From: Phascolarctobacterium sp. ET69
Lineage (GTDB): Bacteria > Bacillota > Negativicutes > Acidaminococcales > Acidaminococcaceae
Assembly (NCBI RefSeq): GCF_023336935.1
Contig: NZ_JAMBLR010000003.1
Location: forward strand, 1-64,000
Reading direction: 5' to 3'
DNA length: 64,000 bases
Positions 8,211 through 16,814 of the stretch are shown piece after piece. Under the pieces are notes generated by a model. The model saw nothing but the letters and a program-made list of their open reading frames with translations, had not been told where the DNA came from and ran no database searches. The first letter of the stretch is position 1. Every line of letters starts with the position of its first letter. The position numbers were made by a program, and so were the translations under genes.

Positions 8211-8250
8211 ACGGAAAGGCTGCGGTTTGGCCACAGCCTTTCCGTAATTT
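8211..8250 (+). terminator. terminator or attenuator between livK and livH
   Basis: ACGGAAAGGCTG (8211-8222) pairs with CAGCCTTTCCGT (8234-8245). The following T-tract is weak, so partial read-through into livHMGF is likely. I found no clear promoter between here and livH. A second hairpin (TGCCG 8269-8273 with CGGCA 8298-8302) lies in the livH leader. Confidence 0.7.
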
Positions 8251-8364
8251 TAGCTGGATGCCGGTTAGTGCCGTTATTTAAGCGCAGGTAATAACTTACG
8301 GCAGTAAAGCATAGAGATTTTATGATTGAGGAATTAATAAAACTTACGGACTGGAGGACTTTTT

Positions 8365-9261
8365 ATGGATATGGGTTCGCTTCTGCACCAGTTTTTGCAG
8401 CAGCTTATAAACGGTATATCCCTGGGCAGTATTTATGCGCTGATTGCCCTTGGCTATACAATGATTTACGGCATCCTCAAACTCATAAACTTTGCCCATG
8501 GTGATATCTATATGCTGGGCGCGTATTTTGGGTTTGTAGCTACAACAATGTTTGGTTTTTCCTTTTTGCCGGCAATTCTTTTTGCCATGGCCTGTGCAGC
8601 CGTTGCCGGTATTATCATTGAACGCATTGCCTACAGGCCGATGCGTAACGCTCCGCGTATTGCTATTTTAATTACCGCAATCGGCGTATCGTTTTTGCTT
8701 GAATACGGCATGATGCTGATTGCAACTCCGCAGCCGCGTACTTTCCCGGCAGTTTTTTCGGCAGATGTTTACCATCTTGGGCCACTGGTTGTTAACAGCC
8801 AGCAGGTTGTAATTCTTGTAAGCGCAATTATTTTAATGGCCGTACTTACTTATATCGTACAATATACCAAAATCGGCAAGGCCATGCGTGCCGTTTCGTT
8901 TGATGCTGACGCTGCCAGACTGATGGGCATTAATATCGACCGTGTAATTTCCGCAACCTTTGCCCTTGGCTCCGCACTTGCTGCTGCAGGCGGCGTGCTG
9001 GTAGGCATTTACTATAACTCCATCGACCCGCTTATGGGCATGGTTCCGGGCATTAAAGCCTTTGTAGCAGCCGTGCTCGGCGGTATCGGCATTATTCCGG
9101 GCGCTATGGTCGGCGGCATTATCCTCGGCGTTGTAGAAGCCATGGTCAGCGGTTTTATTTCTTCCACTTTCCGTGACGCAGCCGCATTCGGCATTTTGAT
9201 TATTATCTTATTGTACAAACCTGCCGGTATTTTCGGCAAAAATGTACGCGAGAAAGTGTAG
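8365..9261 (+). CDS. livH: branched-chain amino acid ABC transporter permease LivH
   Basis: A 298-residue inner-membrane permease with about eight hydrophobic segments. LGSIYALIALGYTMIYGILK near residue 20 and NFAHGD at about 42 are signatures of LivH. It forms the channel with LivM. GGAGG at 8353-8357 sets the start. It is first in a tight livHMGF run in which each gene touches or overlaps the next. Confidence 0.95.
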   Translation: MDMGSLLHQFLQQLINGISLGSIYALIALGYTMIYGILKLINFAHGDIYMLGAYFGFVATTMFGFSFLPAILFAMACAAVAGIIIERIAYRPMRNAPRIAILITAIGVSFLLEYGMMLIATPQPRTFPAVFSADVYHLGPLVVNSQQVVILVSAIILMAVLTYIVQYTKIGKAMRAVSFDADAARLMGINIDRVISATFALGSALAAAGGVLVGIYYNSIDPLMGMVPGIKAFVAAVLGGIGIIPGAMVGGIILGVVEAMVSGFISSTFRDAAAFGILIIILLYKPAGIFGKNVREKV

Positions 9262-9270
9262 GTGGCAGCT

Positions 9271-10230
9271 ATGAATTATCTTCGCAAAGCAGATTTAAAA
9301 AGAATAGTTGCCTGCGCCATTTTATTCGCCGCAGTGCAGGGCATGATGTTTGCCGATATTATCGGGCCGTTCTGGGAACTTAATATCGTCCTCATCTGCA
9401 TTAATATTATTCTGGCTGTCAGCCTGAACCTTATCAACGGCTACACCGGCCAGTTTTCTATCGGCCATGCCGGATTTTTGGCCGTTGGCGCTTATACCGG
9501 CGCTATTATGACGGTTAAACTTGGTTTTCCGTTTGAAGTAGCTTTAATTGTCGGCACTGTTGCCGCAGGTTTTTTGGGCTTTTTAATTGGCCTGCCTACC
9601 TTAAGGCTTAACGGCGACTATCTGGCAATCGCCACTTTGGGCCTTGGCGAAATTATCCGCATCTGCATACTCAATATTGATTATGTAGGCGGCGCTTCCG
9701 GCTTGATGGGCATTCCCCGTTTAACAACTTTCGCTTGGGTTTTCTGGATTATGATTTTTATCATTTTCTTTATTAAAAACTTTAAAAATTCTTCTTATGG
9801 CCGCTGCTGCCTTGCTATCCGTGAAAACGAAATTGCAGCCGATACCATGGGCATAGACACTACCAAATATAAAGTAATGGCCTTTACCCTCGGCGCTGCT
9901 TTTGCCGGTACGGCAGGCGTGCTGTTTGCACATTATTTCTATATTGCGCATCCGGCGTCCTTTACTTTCATGCGTTCTTTCGATATTTTAACCATGGTTG
10001 TTCTGGGCGGTCTCGGTTCCATGACCGGTTCCATTACCGGCGCAATTCTGCTGACTTTTATTTCCGCTTATCTGGCAGAATATCCGGAATGGCGCATGAT
10101 TATTTATTCCGTAACTATGATTGTCCTGATGCTGCACCGTCCGCAGGGATTGTTCGGCAATAAGGAATTAAGCATGAAGATGTTTGGCCTGGGAGGTGGC
10201 AAAGATGGAAGAACTGCTGAAAGTAAATGA
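9271..10230 (+). CDS. livM: branched-chain amino acid ABC transporter permease LivM
   Basis: A 319-residue membrane permease. LNLINGYTGQFSIGHAGF (about residues 50-67) and NGDYLAIATLGLGEIIRI are standard LivM motifs. The ATG at 9271 is preferred, because an in-frame GTG at 9262 follows the livH stop with no ribosome site of its own. It works as a heterodimer with LivH and overlaps the start of livG by 26 bases. Confidence 0.95.
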   Translation: MNYLRKADLKRIVACAILFAAVQGMMFADIIGPFWELNIVLICINIILAVSLNLINGYTGQFSIGHAGFLAVGAYTGAIMTVKLGFPFEVALIVGTVAAGFLGFLIGLPTLRLNGDYLAIATLGLGEIIRICILNIDYVGGASGLMGIPRLTTFAWVFWIMIFIIFFIKNFKNSSYGRCCLAIRENEIAADTMGIDTTKYKVMAFTLGAAFAGTAGVLFAHYFYIAHPASFTFMRSFDILTMVVLGGLGSMTGSITGAILLTFISAYLAEYPEWRMIIYSVTMIVLMLHRPQGLFGNKELSMKMFGLGGGKDGRTAESK

Positions 10231-10975
10231 TATTTCCATGGTTTTCGGCGGTTTGCGGGCCGTCTCCAATTTCAGCATGACTATTAACAAAGGCGAGCTG
10301 ATTGGCCTTATAGGGCCTAACGGCGCAGGCAAAACCACAGCCTTTAACATGATTACCGGCGTTTATACCCCTACCGAAGGCGAGATTATTTTTAACGGCC
10401 AGCGTACCAGCGGCAAAAAATCCTATCAGGTAACGCAGCTGGGCATGGCGCGTACTTTCCAGAATATCCGCCTGTTTTCCGAGCTTTCCGTTATCGATAA
10501 CGTAAAAGTTGCCTATAACATGCACGTAAAATACGGCCTTTTGGAAGCAGTAGGGCGTTTTGGCCGCTATTTTAACGAAGAAGAACAGATTACCGAAATG
10601 GCAATGGAACTTTTAAAAATTTTCCATATGGAAGATAAAGCTGATGAACTTGCCAAAAACCTGCCTTACGGCGAACAGCGCCGTCTGGAAATTGCCCGTG
10701 CGCTTGCCACCGAGCCGAAACTTTTGCTTTTGGACGAACCGGCAGCAGGCATGAACCCGCAGGAAACCAAAGAACTGATGGAACTTATCCGCTGGATAAG
10801 AGAAAAATTTGATTTGGCAATACTGCTGATTGAACACGATATGGGGCTTGTTATGGGCGTATGCGAACGCATTTACGTTTTGGAATACGGCCTTTGCATA
10901 GCCAGCGGCACGCCTGACGAAATTAAGCATAACAAACGCGTTATTGAAGCATATTTGGGTGAGGAGGTACTCTGA
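10205..10975 (+). CDS. livG: branched-chain amino acid ABC transporter ATPase LivG
   Basis: A 256-residue cytoplasmic ATPase with Walker A GPNGAGKTT near residue 40, a signature-region variant LPYGEQRRLEIARAL and Walker B LLLLDEPAAGMNP; the LivG-specific AAGMNP sequence is present. The ATG at 10205 is chosen over the upstream in-frame start because GGGAGGTG (10191-10198) precedes it. It pairs with LivF to drive import. Confidence 0.95.
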   Translation: MEELLKVNDISMVFGGLRAVSNFSMTINKGELIGLIGPNGAGKTTAFNMITGVYTPTEGEIIFNGQRTSGKKSYQVTQLGMARTFQNIRLFSELSVIDNVKVAYNMHVKYGLLEAVGRFGRYFNEEEQITEMAMELLKIFHMEDKADELAKNLPYGEQRRLEIARALATEPKLLLLDEPAAGMNPQETKELMELIRWIREKFDLAILLIEHDMGLVMGVCERIYVLEYGLCIASGTPDEIKHNKRVIEAYLGEEVL

Positions 10976-11679
10976 TGTTAAAAGTCAACAATATTGATGT
11001 ATACTACGGTGCCATCCATGCCATTAAAGACGTCAGCCTGGAAGTTCCCGACGGCGAAATAGTTACCCTTATAGGCTCCAACGGCGCTGGTAAAAGCACA
11101 ACTCTGCATACCATTTCCGGTCTTATTAAGCCGAAAAATGGCAGCATTATTTTTGAGGACAAGGATATTTCCGGCATGCCGGCTCACAAAATCGTCGGCA
11201 TGGGCTTATGCCAGGTACCGGAAGGCCGCCACGTATTTGCCAATATGACGGTTATGGAAAACCTGGAGCTTGGCGCTTACCTGCGCAGTGATAAGGCGGG
11301 CATTGAAGAAGATATGAAAAAAATATTCGATAAATTCCCGCGCCTTTTGGAACGTAAAAACCAGATTTCCGGCACGCTTTCCGGCGGCGAACAGCAGATG
11401 CTAGCTATGGGCCGCGCACTGATGAGCCGTCCGCGCCTGCTGTTGCTCGACGAACCTTCCATGGGTCTTGCCCCGTTGCTTGTTAAAGAAATTTTTAATA
11501 TAATAAAAGAAATTAATGAAAGCGGTACAACTGTACTGCTGGTAGAACAAAACGCCAACATGGCGCTTTCCATTGCCGATAAAGCCTATGTTCTGGAAAC
11601 AGGGCGCATTGCGCTTGCAGGTACGGCACAGGAGCTTGCCAGCAGCGAAGCGGTACGCAAAGCATATCTGGGCGGCTGA
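10975..11679 (+). CDS. livF: branched-chain amino acid ABC transporter ATPase LivF
   Basis: A 234-residue ATPase with Walker A GSNGAGKST, LivF-type VPEGRHVFANMTVMENL, signature LSGGEQQMLAMGRAL and Walker B LLLLDEPSMGLAP. It overlaps the livG stop by one base (TGATG) and uses GAGGAGGT inside livG, so the two ATPases are translationally coupled. The CBS-ACT gene follows 22 bases later and is probably in the same transcript. Confidence 0.95.
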   Translation: MLKVNNIDVYYGAIHAIKDVSLEVPDGEIVTLIGSNGAGKSTTLHTISGLIKPKNGSIIFEDKDISGMPAHKIVGMGLCQVPEGRHVFANMTVMENLELGAYLRSDKAGIEEDMKKIFDKFPRLLERKNQISGTLSGGEQQMLAMGRALMSRPRLLLLDEPSMGLAPLLVKEIFNIIKEINESGTTVLLVEQNANMALSIADKAYVLETGRIALAGTAQELASSEAVRKAYLGG

Positions 11680-11701
11680 AACCCGGGAGGAGGATTTTTC
11701 A

Positions 11702-12361
11702 ATGTTAGTAAAAGAATTTATGTCCACTGAAGTTGTGACCATCAGCGAAGATAAAAACATGCTGGAAGTAAGGGAACTGATGCGCAGTTCGGATAAACGC
11801 CGCCTGCCTGTTGTAGACGACATCAGCCGTGTGCGCGGTATTATTACCGACGCCGATGTCAGCCGTACTTCCCCGACCGACGCTACTACTCTTTCCCGTT
11901 ATGAAGCAAACTATCTTTTGGGCAAGCTTAAAGTACGTGATGTAATGACCAAAAATGTTATTACCGTACATTATGATGCCGGCGTTGAAGATGCTGCATA
12001 TCTGCTTTATAAAAACAAAATCAATGCCCTGCCGGTTGTAGATGACGATAATAAATTATGCGGCATCATTACCGACAGCGACATTTTCCGCGCTTTTGTT
12101 GATATTATGGGCCTTGCACGCACCAGCACCCGCATTACCATTGACGTAACCGACAAAGTTGGCGTTATTGCCGATATCGGCGCAATGTTCCGCGATAATA
12201 ACATCAACATTATCAGCATTGTTGCAAAACCCGAAACCAGCGTTAAAACCGAGCTTACCATCCGCGCAGAGCTTGGCGGCAAAGGCCTTGAAATTATAGA
12301 GCAGCTGCGCGAAGCAGGCTACTATGTAACCGATATCAGCAACGTAAAAAGCAGGGAGTAA
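11702..12361 (+). CDS. CBS-pair and ACT domain protein (AcuB-like)
   Basis: A 219-residue cytoplasmic protein with two CBS motifs (residues about 1-55 and 75-135; LPVVDDISRVRGIITDADV and LPVVDDDNKLCGIITDSD), then an ACT domain from about 140 (ITIDVTDKVGVIADIGAMF). CBS pairs usually sense adenine nucleotides and ACT domains bind amino acids. Co-transcription with an amino-acid importer suggests an amino-acid or energy sensor for transport or branched-chain metabolism, which is inference. The ATG at 11702 behind GGGAGGAGG is the clear start. AcuB of Bacillus shares this layout but acts with acuC, which is absent here. Confidence 0.8.
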   Translation: MLVKEFMSTEVVTISEDKNMLEVRELMRSSDKRRLPVVDDISRVRGIITDADVSRTSPTDATTLSRYEANYLLGKLKVRDVMTKNVITVHYDAGVEDAAYLLYKNKINALPVVDDDNKLCGIITDSDIFRAFVDIMGLARTSTRITIDVTDKVGVIADIGAMFRDNNINIISIVAKPETSVKTELTIRAELGGKGLEIIEQLREAGYYVTDISNVKSRE

Positions 12362-12362
12362 A

Positions 12363-12563
12363 ATGGAATCGAAAAGCTTTAAAGTCGGTGACATTGTAAA
12401 AATGAAAAAGCCGCACCCATGCGGCTCTTACGAATGGGAAATTTTGCGCACCGGCATGGATTTCGGTATAAAATGCTGTGGCTGCGGGCATTTTGTAATG
12501 CTGGCACGCCCTAAATTTGAAAAGGCCGTGAAGGCTGTTGTTACCCCCGATACGGAAAAATAA
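12363..12563 (+). CDS. DUF951 family protein
   Basis: A 66-residue protein with the DUF951 pattern: FKVGDIVKMKKPHPCG at the start and IKCCGCGH near residue 38. The conserved cysteines (CG, CCGCGH) suggest zinc or nucleic-acid binding, but no function is established. It starts one base after the CBS-ACT stop and uses AGGGAG within that gene, so it is coupled to it. In Firmicutes such genes often lie near ychF or rpsF, consistent with this neighbourhood. Confidence 0.85.
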   Translation: MESKSFKVGDIVKMKKPHPCGSYEWEILRTGMDFGIKCCGCGHFVMLARPKFEKAVKAVVTPDTEK

Positions 12564-12571
12564 GTTGAAGG

Positions 12572-12598
12572 CGGCAGGCATAACCTGCCGTCTTTCTT
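12572..12598 (+). terminator. intrinsic terminator of the livHMGF-CBS-DUF951 run
   Basis: CGGCAGG (12572-12578) pairs with CCTGCCG (12584-12590), followed by TCTTTCTT. Confidence 0.7.
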
Positions 12599-12681
12599 CA
12601 TTGTTCAAAGATAATTTACAAGCTGCGGCAGGAAAATAACGGCATACGCAGAAAATTATTTAAGTGGAAAAGAGGTATTTT

Positions 12682-13350
12682 ATGGAGGCACTGGAAAAAA
12701 TAACTTCCGCAATCGGTAAAAAACTGGAAGGACGCAAACCTTCGCTGGACCGCGACGATAATTTATGGGATGCTGCCGTGCTTTTGCCGCTGGTAAATAC
12801 GCCGCAGGGCGTAAGCGTACTGTTTGAAGTACGCGCCGCAAAACTCGGCTGGCAGCCGGGTGATGTATGCTTTCCTGGCGGCAGGGCAGAATGCAGCGAT
12901 GAAAGTTTTGAGGCAGCGGCCATAAGGGAAACCTGCGAAGAACTGGGGCTTGAAAGCAGCAGCATAAAAATCGCGGGCGGCCTTAATTATCTGGTAACGC
13001 ACATGGGGCTGGTTATTCACCCTTATGTGGGCTATATTGAGCATAGCGGACAGTTTAATTTTAACAAAGATGAAGTTGACGAAGTTTTTACCGTGCCGCT
13101 TGATTTTCTGCTGAAAAATCCTCCGCGCATTGCCCATATGGAACTGGCAAATAAAGCGGGGGACGATTTTCCGTTTGACCTTTTGCCGCGCCAGCCGCAC
13201 GAATGGAATAAACGCAAAGGCTACCATGTTTATATTTACGAATATGGCGGCCACGTTATCTGGGGGCTGACTGCGCGCATTCTGCACGGATTTTTAAACA
13301 GATTTGCCGCCGATATTAAAGCGGCGTTAGAGGGGGAAACAACTTGCTGA
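12682..13350 (+). CDS. Nudix hydrolase, probable coenzyme A pyrophosphatase
   Basis: A 222-residue Nudix protein. The Nudix helix-loop (CFPGG at about 63-67 through RETCEELG at 82-89) supplies the metal-binding glutamates. The preceding segment with LGWQPGDVCFPGG is like the NudL/CoA-pyrophosphatase group, which splits CoA to phosphopantetheine and adenosine 3',5'-bisphosphate. The ATG at 12682 follows AGAGGT; a GTG at 12664 is less likely. Its stop overlaps the TTG start of the LCP gene. Another nucleotide substrate is possible. Confidence 0.8.
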   Translation: MEALEKITSAIGKKLEGRKPSLDRDDNLWDAAVLLPLVNTPQGVSVLFEVRAAKLGWQPGDVCFPGGRAECSDESFEAAAIRETCEELGLESSSIKIAGGLNYLVTHMGLVIHPYVGYIEHSGQFNFNKDEVDEVFTVPLDFLLKNPPRIAHMELANKAGDDFPFDLLPRQPHEWNKRKGYHVYIYEYGGHVIWGLTARILHGFLNRFAADIKAALEGETTC

Positions 13351-14816
13351 CATCGCATGTCAAAAAAATTTTGGTGCTGGCGCTTATTTTAATAGCGGCA
13401 GCAAGCTACTGGTCTTATTCTTTTATAGACGGCGACAGCCCGCTGGATAATTTAAGCAAGTCCGAACGGCTTGATTTGAAAAAGAATATCGTTGTTTTGG
13501 GTGTTGACGAAAGGCCTTCCGAAGAAGATACGGGCCGCAGCGATACTTTGTTTGTTGTAATGCTTGACAGCGACAACAACAATGTTTCCCTGCTTTCCGT
13601 GCCACGCGATACAAGGGTTAAAATTCCAGGTTACGGCTGGGATAAAATTAACCATGCCTTTGCCTTTGGCGGTCATAAGCTTACGCAGCAAACCACAGAA
13701 GAGCTTTTGGGAATACGCATTAACAACTATGTTATGATAGACTTTAAAGGCTTTAAAGGGCTGGTAGACGCTATCGGCGGCGTGGATATTGAAGTTGAAA
13801 AGCCCATGAGCTATTATGACGAGTGGGACGGCTTTACCATTGACCTTGCACCGGGTATGCAGCATATGGATGGCGACAAGGCCATTCAGTATGTGCGTTA
13901 CCGCGATGAAGAAGGCGATATCGGCCGTATCAGAAGGCAGCAGAAATTTTTAAAAGCCGTTTACAGTAAGGTTACTTCGGTGGAAATTATACCCAAGCTG
14001 CCTGCGTTGGTAGAACAGGCCAACAAAATGGTGGATACCGATTTATCCATCGGCGATATGATGGATTTGGCGCAGGCGCTGCATGGCATGATGGAAAAAC
14101 AGGGAGGCCTGCACGCTGCCATGGTGCCGGGCCTGCCGGAATATATTGACGGCGTAAGCTACTGGATTCCTGATATTACGGATTTACGCAAGCAGATGGC
14201 CGAAATGCAGGGCGCGGAAATGACGGACCGCTACCGCCGCGGCGCAGAACGCATGGAAGCAGAATATGTACGTAATCTGGAACGCGCTAAACAGGAAATT
14301 GAAAACGAACTTAACGGCATTGATAAAAAGCTCGATGAAGAAAAAGCCGACGCTGAAAATAAAGATAAGGATAAATTAGACAGCAGCGGCAAAAAGACTG
14401 TTGAAGAAAAAGCTGACAAACACAGTACGGATGACAGCAAAAAAACCGGCAGCAAACGTTCTGCCAAAAAAGCCGTGCAGGAATTTGCCGGTGAAAGTGC
14501 CGGAAACGGCAGTACGGAAATAAAAGAAACGCCTAAGCAGAACTACGGCGGCGTAATACGCGTTGTTGTAATCGACTGCAGCGGCGACCCTGCCAAGGCT
14601 GCCAGTGCACGCGAGCGCCTCAGCAATCTTGGCATGAGCGTAACTGACGGCGGCAGCGGCAATGTGCGCGAAGAAACATTAATAGTTTCCACAACCACCA
14701 GCGGGCGCGTTGTTACACGCCTTACGGAAGCCCCGTTTGTGCACGGAATGAGCATCAGCCGCAAGGACGGCGCCGATTATGACGGTATTGTTTATGTCGG
14801 CAAAGACTATAAATAA
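13344..14816 (+). CDS. LytR-CpsA-Psr (LCP) family cell-envelope transferase
   Basis: A 490-residue membrane-anchored protein. There is one N-terminal transmembrane helix (about 7-27), then the LCP domain with NIVVLGVDERPSE, GRSDTLFVVM, SVPRDTRVKIPGYGWDKINHAFAFGG and a VRYRDEEGDIGRIRRQQ block whose arginines bind pyrophosphate lipids. A highly charged Lys/Glu coiled coil covers about 290-375, and a LytR_C domain begins near 405 (IRVVVIDCSGDP). LCP enzymes attach polymers from lipid carriers to the cell wall; the acceptor in a diderm Firmicute is unclear. TTG is the start, behind GAGGGGG. Confidence 0.88.
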   Translation: MLTSHVKKILVLALILIAAASYWSYSFIDGDSPLDNLSKSERLDLKKNIVVLGVDERPSEEDTGRSDTLFVVMLDSDNNNVSLLSVPRDTRVKIPGYGWDKINHAFAFGGHKLTQQTTEELLGIRINNYVMIDFKGFKGLVDAIGGVDIEVEKPMSYYDEWDGFTIDLAPGMQHMDGDKAIQYVRYRDEEGDIGRIRRQQKFLKAVYSKVTSVEIIPKLPALVEQANKMVDTDLSIGDMMDLAQALHGMMEKQGGLHAAMVPGLPEYIDGVSYWIPDITDLRKQMAEMQGAEMTDRYRRGAERMEAEYVRNLERAKQEIENELNGIDKKLDEEKADAENKDKDKLDSSGKKTVEEKADKHSTDDSKKTGSKRSAKKAVQEFAGESAGNGSTEIKETPKQNYGGVIRVVVIDCSGDPAKAASARERLSNLGMSVTDGGSGNVREETLIVSTTTSGRVVTRLTEAPFVHGMSISRKDGADYDGIVYVGKDYK

Positions 14817-14867
14817 CAAAAAACTGTTTCATAAGTCACAAAATTTTAAAGTTTTTTTAATTACCAC

Positions 14868-14896
14868 TTGCTAATTGGCGTTAAAAATGGTATACT
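14868..14896 (+). promoter_or_regulatory. promoter just upstream of a terminator (short transcript)
   Basis: TTGCTA (14868-14873), a 17-base spacer and TATACT (14891-14896). The next terminator starts only about 25 bases downstream. Confidence 0.5.
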
Positions 14897-14922
14897 TAAA
14901 TCATCAAATAGCCCCTCATTTG

Positions 14923-14948
14923 GCCCTTCTCGTAAGGGCTTTTTTTTT
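14923..14948 (+). terminator. intrinsic terminator downstream of the LCP gene
   Basis: GCCCTT (14923-14928) pairs with AAGGGC (14934-14939), then nine T. Confidence 0.85.
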
Positions 14949-15020
14949 GCCCATTTTTAAGCCGCTGCTTTTACATAAATTTAACAGCAACGTGCCGTTT
15001 CGTTTATGCGCCAATTCGTA

Positions 15021-15026
15021 TATAAT
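15021..15026 (+). promoter_or_regulatory. -10 element for the DeoR gene
   Basis: A perfect TATAAT (15021-15026) lies 36 bases before the start codon. The region 17 bases upstream (TTTCGT) is a poor -35. Confidence 0.4.
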
Positions 15027-15061
15027 AAAATACATAGTTTATTAATGCAGGAGTAAAAGAA

Positions 15062-15817
15062 ATGCTTTATAATGACAGGGCTGCATTTATTTTGCAGCAG
15101 TTACAGCTTAAAAGTACGGTTAAAGTAACAGAAATAGCCAAAAGCTTAAACGTATCGGTAGATACCGTGCGCCGCGATTTAAAAGCACTGGAAGAACAGG
15201 GGCAGCTTAAATGCGTGCACGGCGGCGCAAGCCTGCCGGATTATATGCTGGCCTTCAGTAATTTCAGCGGGCGTGAAATCATCCATATTGAAGAAAAACG
15301 CCGGGCGGCGCTTAAAGCGCTGGAACATTTGCGCCCGGGCAGCGTGATTGCCTTAAACTCCGGCACAACCAATGTTATTCTGGCGCAGGAATTAATTAAG
15401 CGTTTTACGGATTTAACCATAGTAACCAACAATGTTTCGGCGGCCATGGTGCTGATGCAGAACCAGTCGCTGCGCACGATTGTGCTGGGCGGTGATTTGG
15501 ACAGTCTGGAGCACTCCACTTACGGCAGCATCTGCGAAAGAGAACTTGGCATGTATTATCCCGATATTTGCTTTTTGTCCATTAACAGCGTCGATGCGGA
15601 AGCAGGTTTTACAGATTTCCGTTTTGCGGAAATAGGCGTTATGCAGCTGATGGCAAGAAATTCCTCCAAAGTAATTGCCGTTATGGACAGCAGCAAATTA
15701 GGGCGCCGCTCCAAAAAGGTAATTATGGATAACAGCATGATAGACCTGCTTGTTATGGACAGCATAAAACCGGAAGTGCGGGAGCTTTACCGCCGCGCCG
15801 GCATTTGCATTGAATAA
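15062..15817 (+). CDS. DeoR-family transcriptional regulator
   Basis: A 251-residue repressor. The N-terminal DeoR helix-turn-helix (VKVTEIAKSLNVSVDTVRRDLKAL, about 20-43) is followed by the DeoR sensor domain (IALNSGTTNVILAQEL and IVTNNVSAAMVL), a sugar-phosphate-type ligand fold. It stands just before phnX and the phosphonate transporter, on the same strand but with its own terminator, so it probably controls those genes in response to a phosphorylated intermediate (inference). GCAGGAG sets the start. Confidence 0.85.
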   Translation: MLYNDRAAFILQQLQLKSTVKVTEIAKSLNVSVDTVRRDLKALEEQGQLKCVHGGASLPDYMLAFSNFSGREIIHIEEKRRAALKALEHLRPGSVIALNSGTTNVILAQELIKRFTDLTIVTNNVSAAMVLMQNQSLRTIVLGGDLDSLEHSTYGSICERELGMYYPDICFLSINSVDAEAGFTDFRFAEIGVMQLMARNSSKVIAVMDSSKLGRRSKKVIMDNSMIDLLVMDSIKPEVRELYRRAGICIE

Positions 15818-15833
15818 AATAATAAAAAATTAC

Positions 15834-15874
15834 CGCAGCTGACAGGTTAAAAGCCTGCCGGCTGCGTTTTTTAT
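15834..15874 (+). terminator. intrinsic terminator of the DeoR gene
   Basis: CGCAGC (15834-15839) pairs with GCTGCG (15861-15866), with an inner CAGG/CCTG pairing, then TTTTTTATTTT. Confidence 0.8.
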
Positions 15875-15911
15875 TTTACGCAGATTTAAAAATAACTTTA
15901 ACTGTATTTGC

Positions 15912-15940
15912 TTGTTTAGGAATGTTAAGTGCGATAAGAT
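15912..15940 (+). promoter_or_regulatory. possible promoter of the phnX operon
   Basis: TTGTTT (15912-15917), a 17-base spacer and TAAGAT (15935-15940). It is weak, as expected if the operon needs relief from a regulator. Confidence 0.35.
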
Positions 15941-16003
15941 AAAGCCGTAGAAAACAGCAAATATAAAATATAAAAAAGCAAAAAACAGCAAAGGAGAATT
16001 ATC

Positions 16004-16798
16004 ATGACAGAAAAGCAGCAAATTAAAATGGTAGTATTCGACTGGGCAGGTACTACTACTGATTTTGGTTCTCAGGCGCCGGTAGATGTTTTTGACAGAA
16101 CTTTCCGTCAGAAAGGGCTGGTATTTACCAAAGCTGAAATTAACGCGCCGATGGGAATGGAGAAAAAAGCCCATATTAAAACCATGCTTTCCACCGAAAA
16201 AGGCCAGAAGCTTTGGGAAGATGCTTACAGCCGCAGTTGGAACGAAGATGATATTGAAGATGTTTACCAGTGCTTTGAAGGCAACCTGCGCACCGTTGTT
16301 GCCGAATACAGCAAACTCATTCCCGGCGTAAGGGAAACCGTGGAAAAATTAAGGGAAATGGGCTTAAAAATCGGCTCTACCACCGGTTACACCAGCGAAA
16401 TGATGCAGTATGTACTGCCGGTAGCCAAAGAACAGGGCTACGAGCCTGACTGCTGCGTAACTCCTGATGTTACCGAATACAGCCGCCCAACTCCTTTTAT
16501 GCTGTTTGAATGCATGCGCCAGTTAAATGTTTATCCGCCCAAGCTGGTTGTAAAAGCCGGTGATACTGTTATGGATATTTTGGAAGGCAAAAATGCAGGA
16601 GCATGGTCCGTGGGCATTATTAAAGGCTCTAACGTGGTTGGCCTTAACGAAGCTGAATATAATGCTCTTGATGAACAGGCTAAAAAAGAACTGCACGAAA
16701 AAGCAAGAAAAATTTATCTGCATGCCGGTGCAGATTATGTAATTGAAGACATTACAGAACTGCCGGAAGTTATTGCTAAAATTAACGAAAGCTTATAA
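16004..16798 (+). CDS. phnX: phosphonoacetaldehyde hydrolase (phosphonatase)
   Basis: A 264-residue HAD-superfamily enzyme that splits phosphonoacetaldehyde to acetaldehyde and phosphate. The nucleophile is Asp13 in VVFDWAGTT. The Schiff-base lysine of the cap is probably Lys54 (PMGMEKKAHI). The later HAD motifs STTGYT and VVKAGDTVMDILEGKNAG are in place. Length and motifs are typical of PhnX. Its partner PhnW is encoded 10 kb downstream rather than next door. It opens an operon with the alcohol dehydrogenase and PhnDCEE. Confidence 0.93.
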   Translation: MTEKQQIKMVVFDWAGTTTDFGSQAPVDVFDRTFRQKGLVFTKAEINAPMGMEKKAHIKTMLSTEKGQKLWEDAYSRSWNEDDIEDVYQCFEGNLRTVVAEYSKLIPGVRETVEKLREMGLKIGSTTGYTSEMMQYVLPVAKEQGYEPDCCVTPDVTEYSRPTPFMLFECMRQLNVYPPKLVVKAGDTVMDILEGKNAGAWSVGIIKGSNVVGLNEAEYNALDEQAKKELHEKARKIYLHAGADYVIEDITELPEVIAKINESL

Positions 16799-16814
16799 CA
16801 GGGAGGGCTTTTTG

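Noticed and set aside
8322-8504. Short ORF overlapping the livH start
   Set aside because: It reads through livH in another frame and has no family resemblance.
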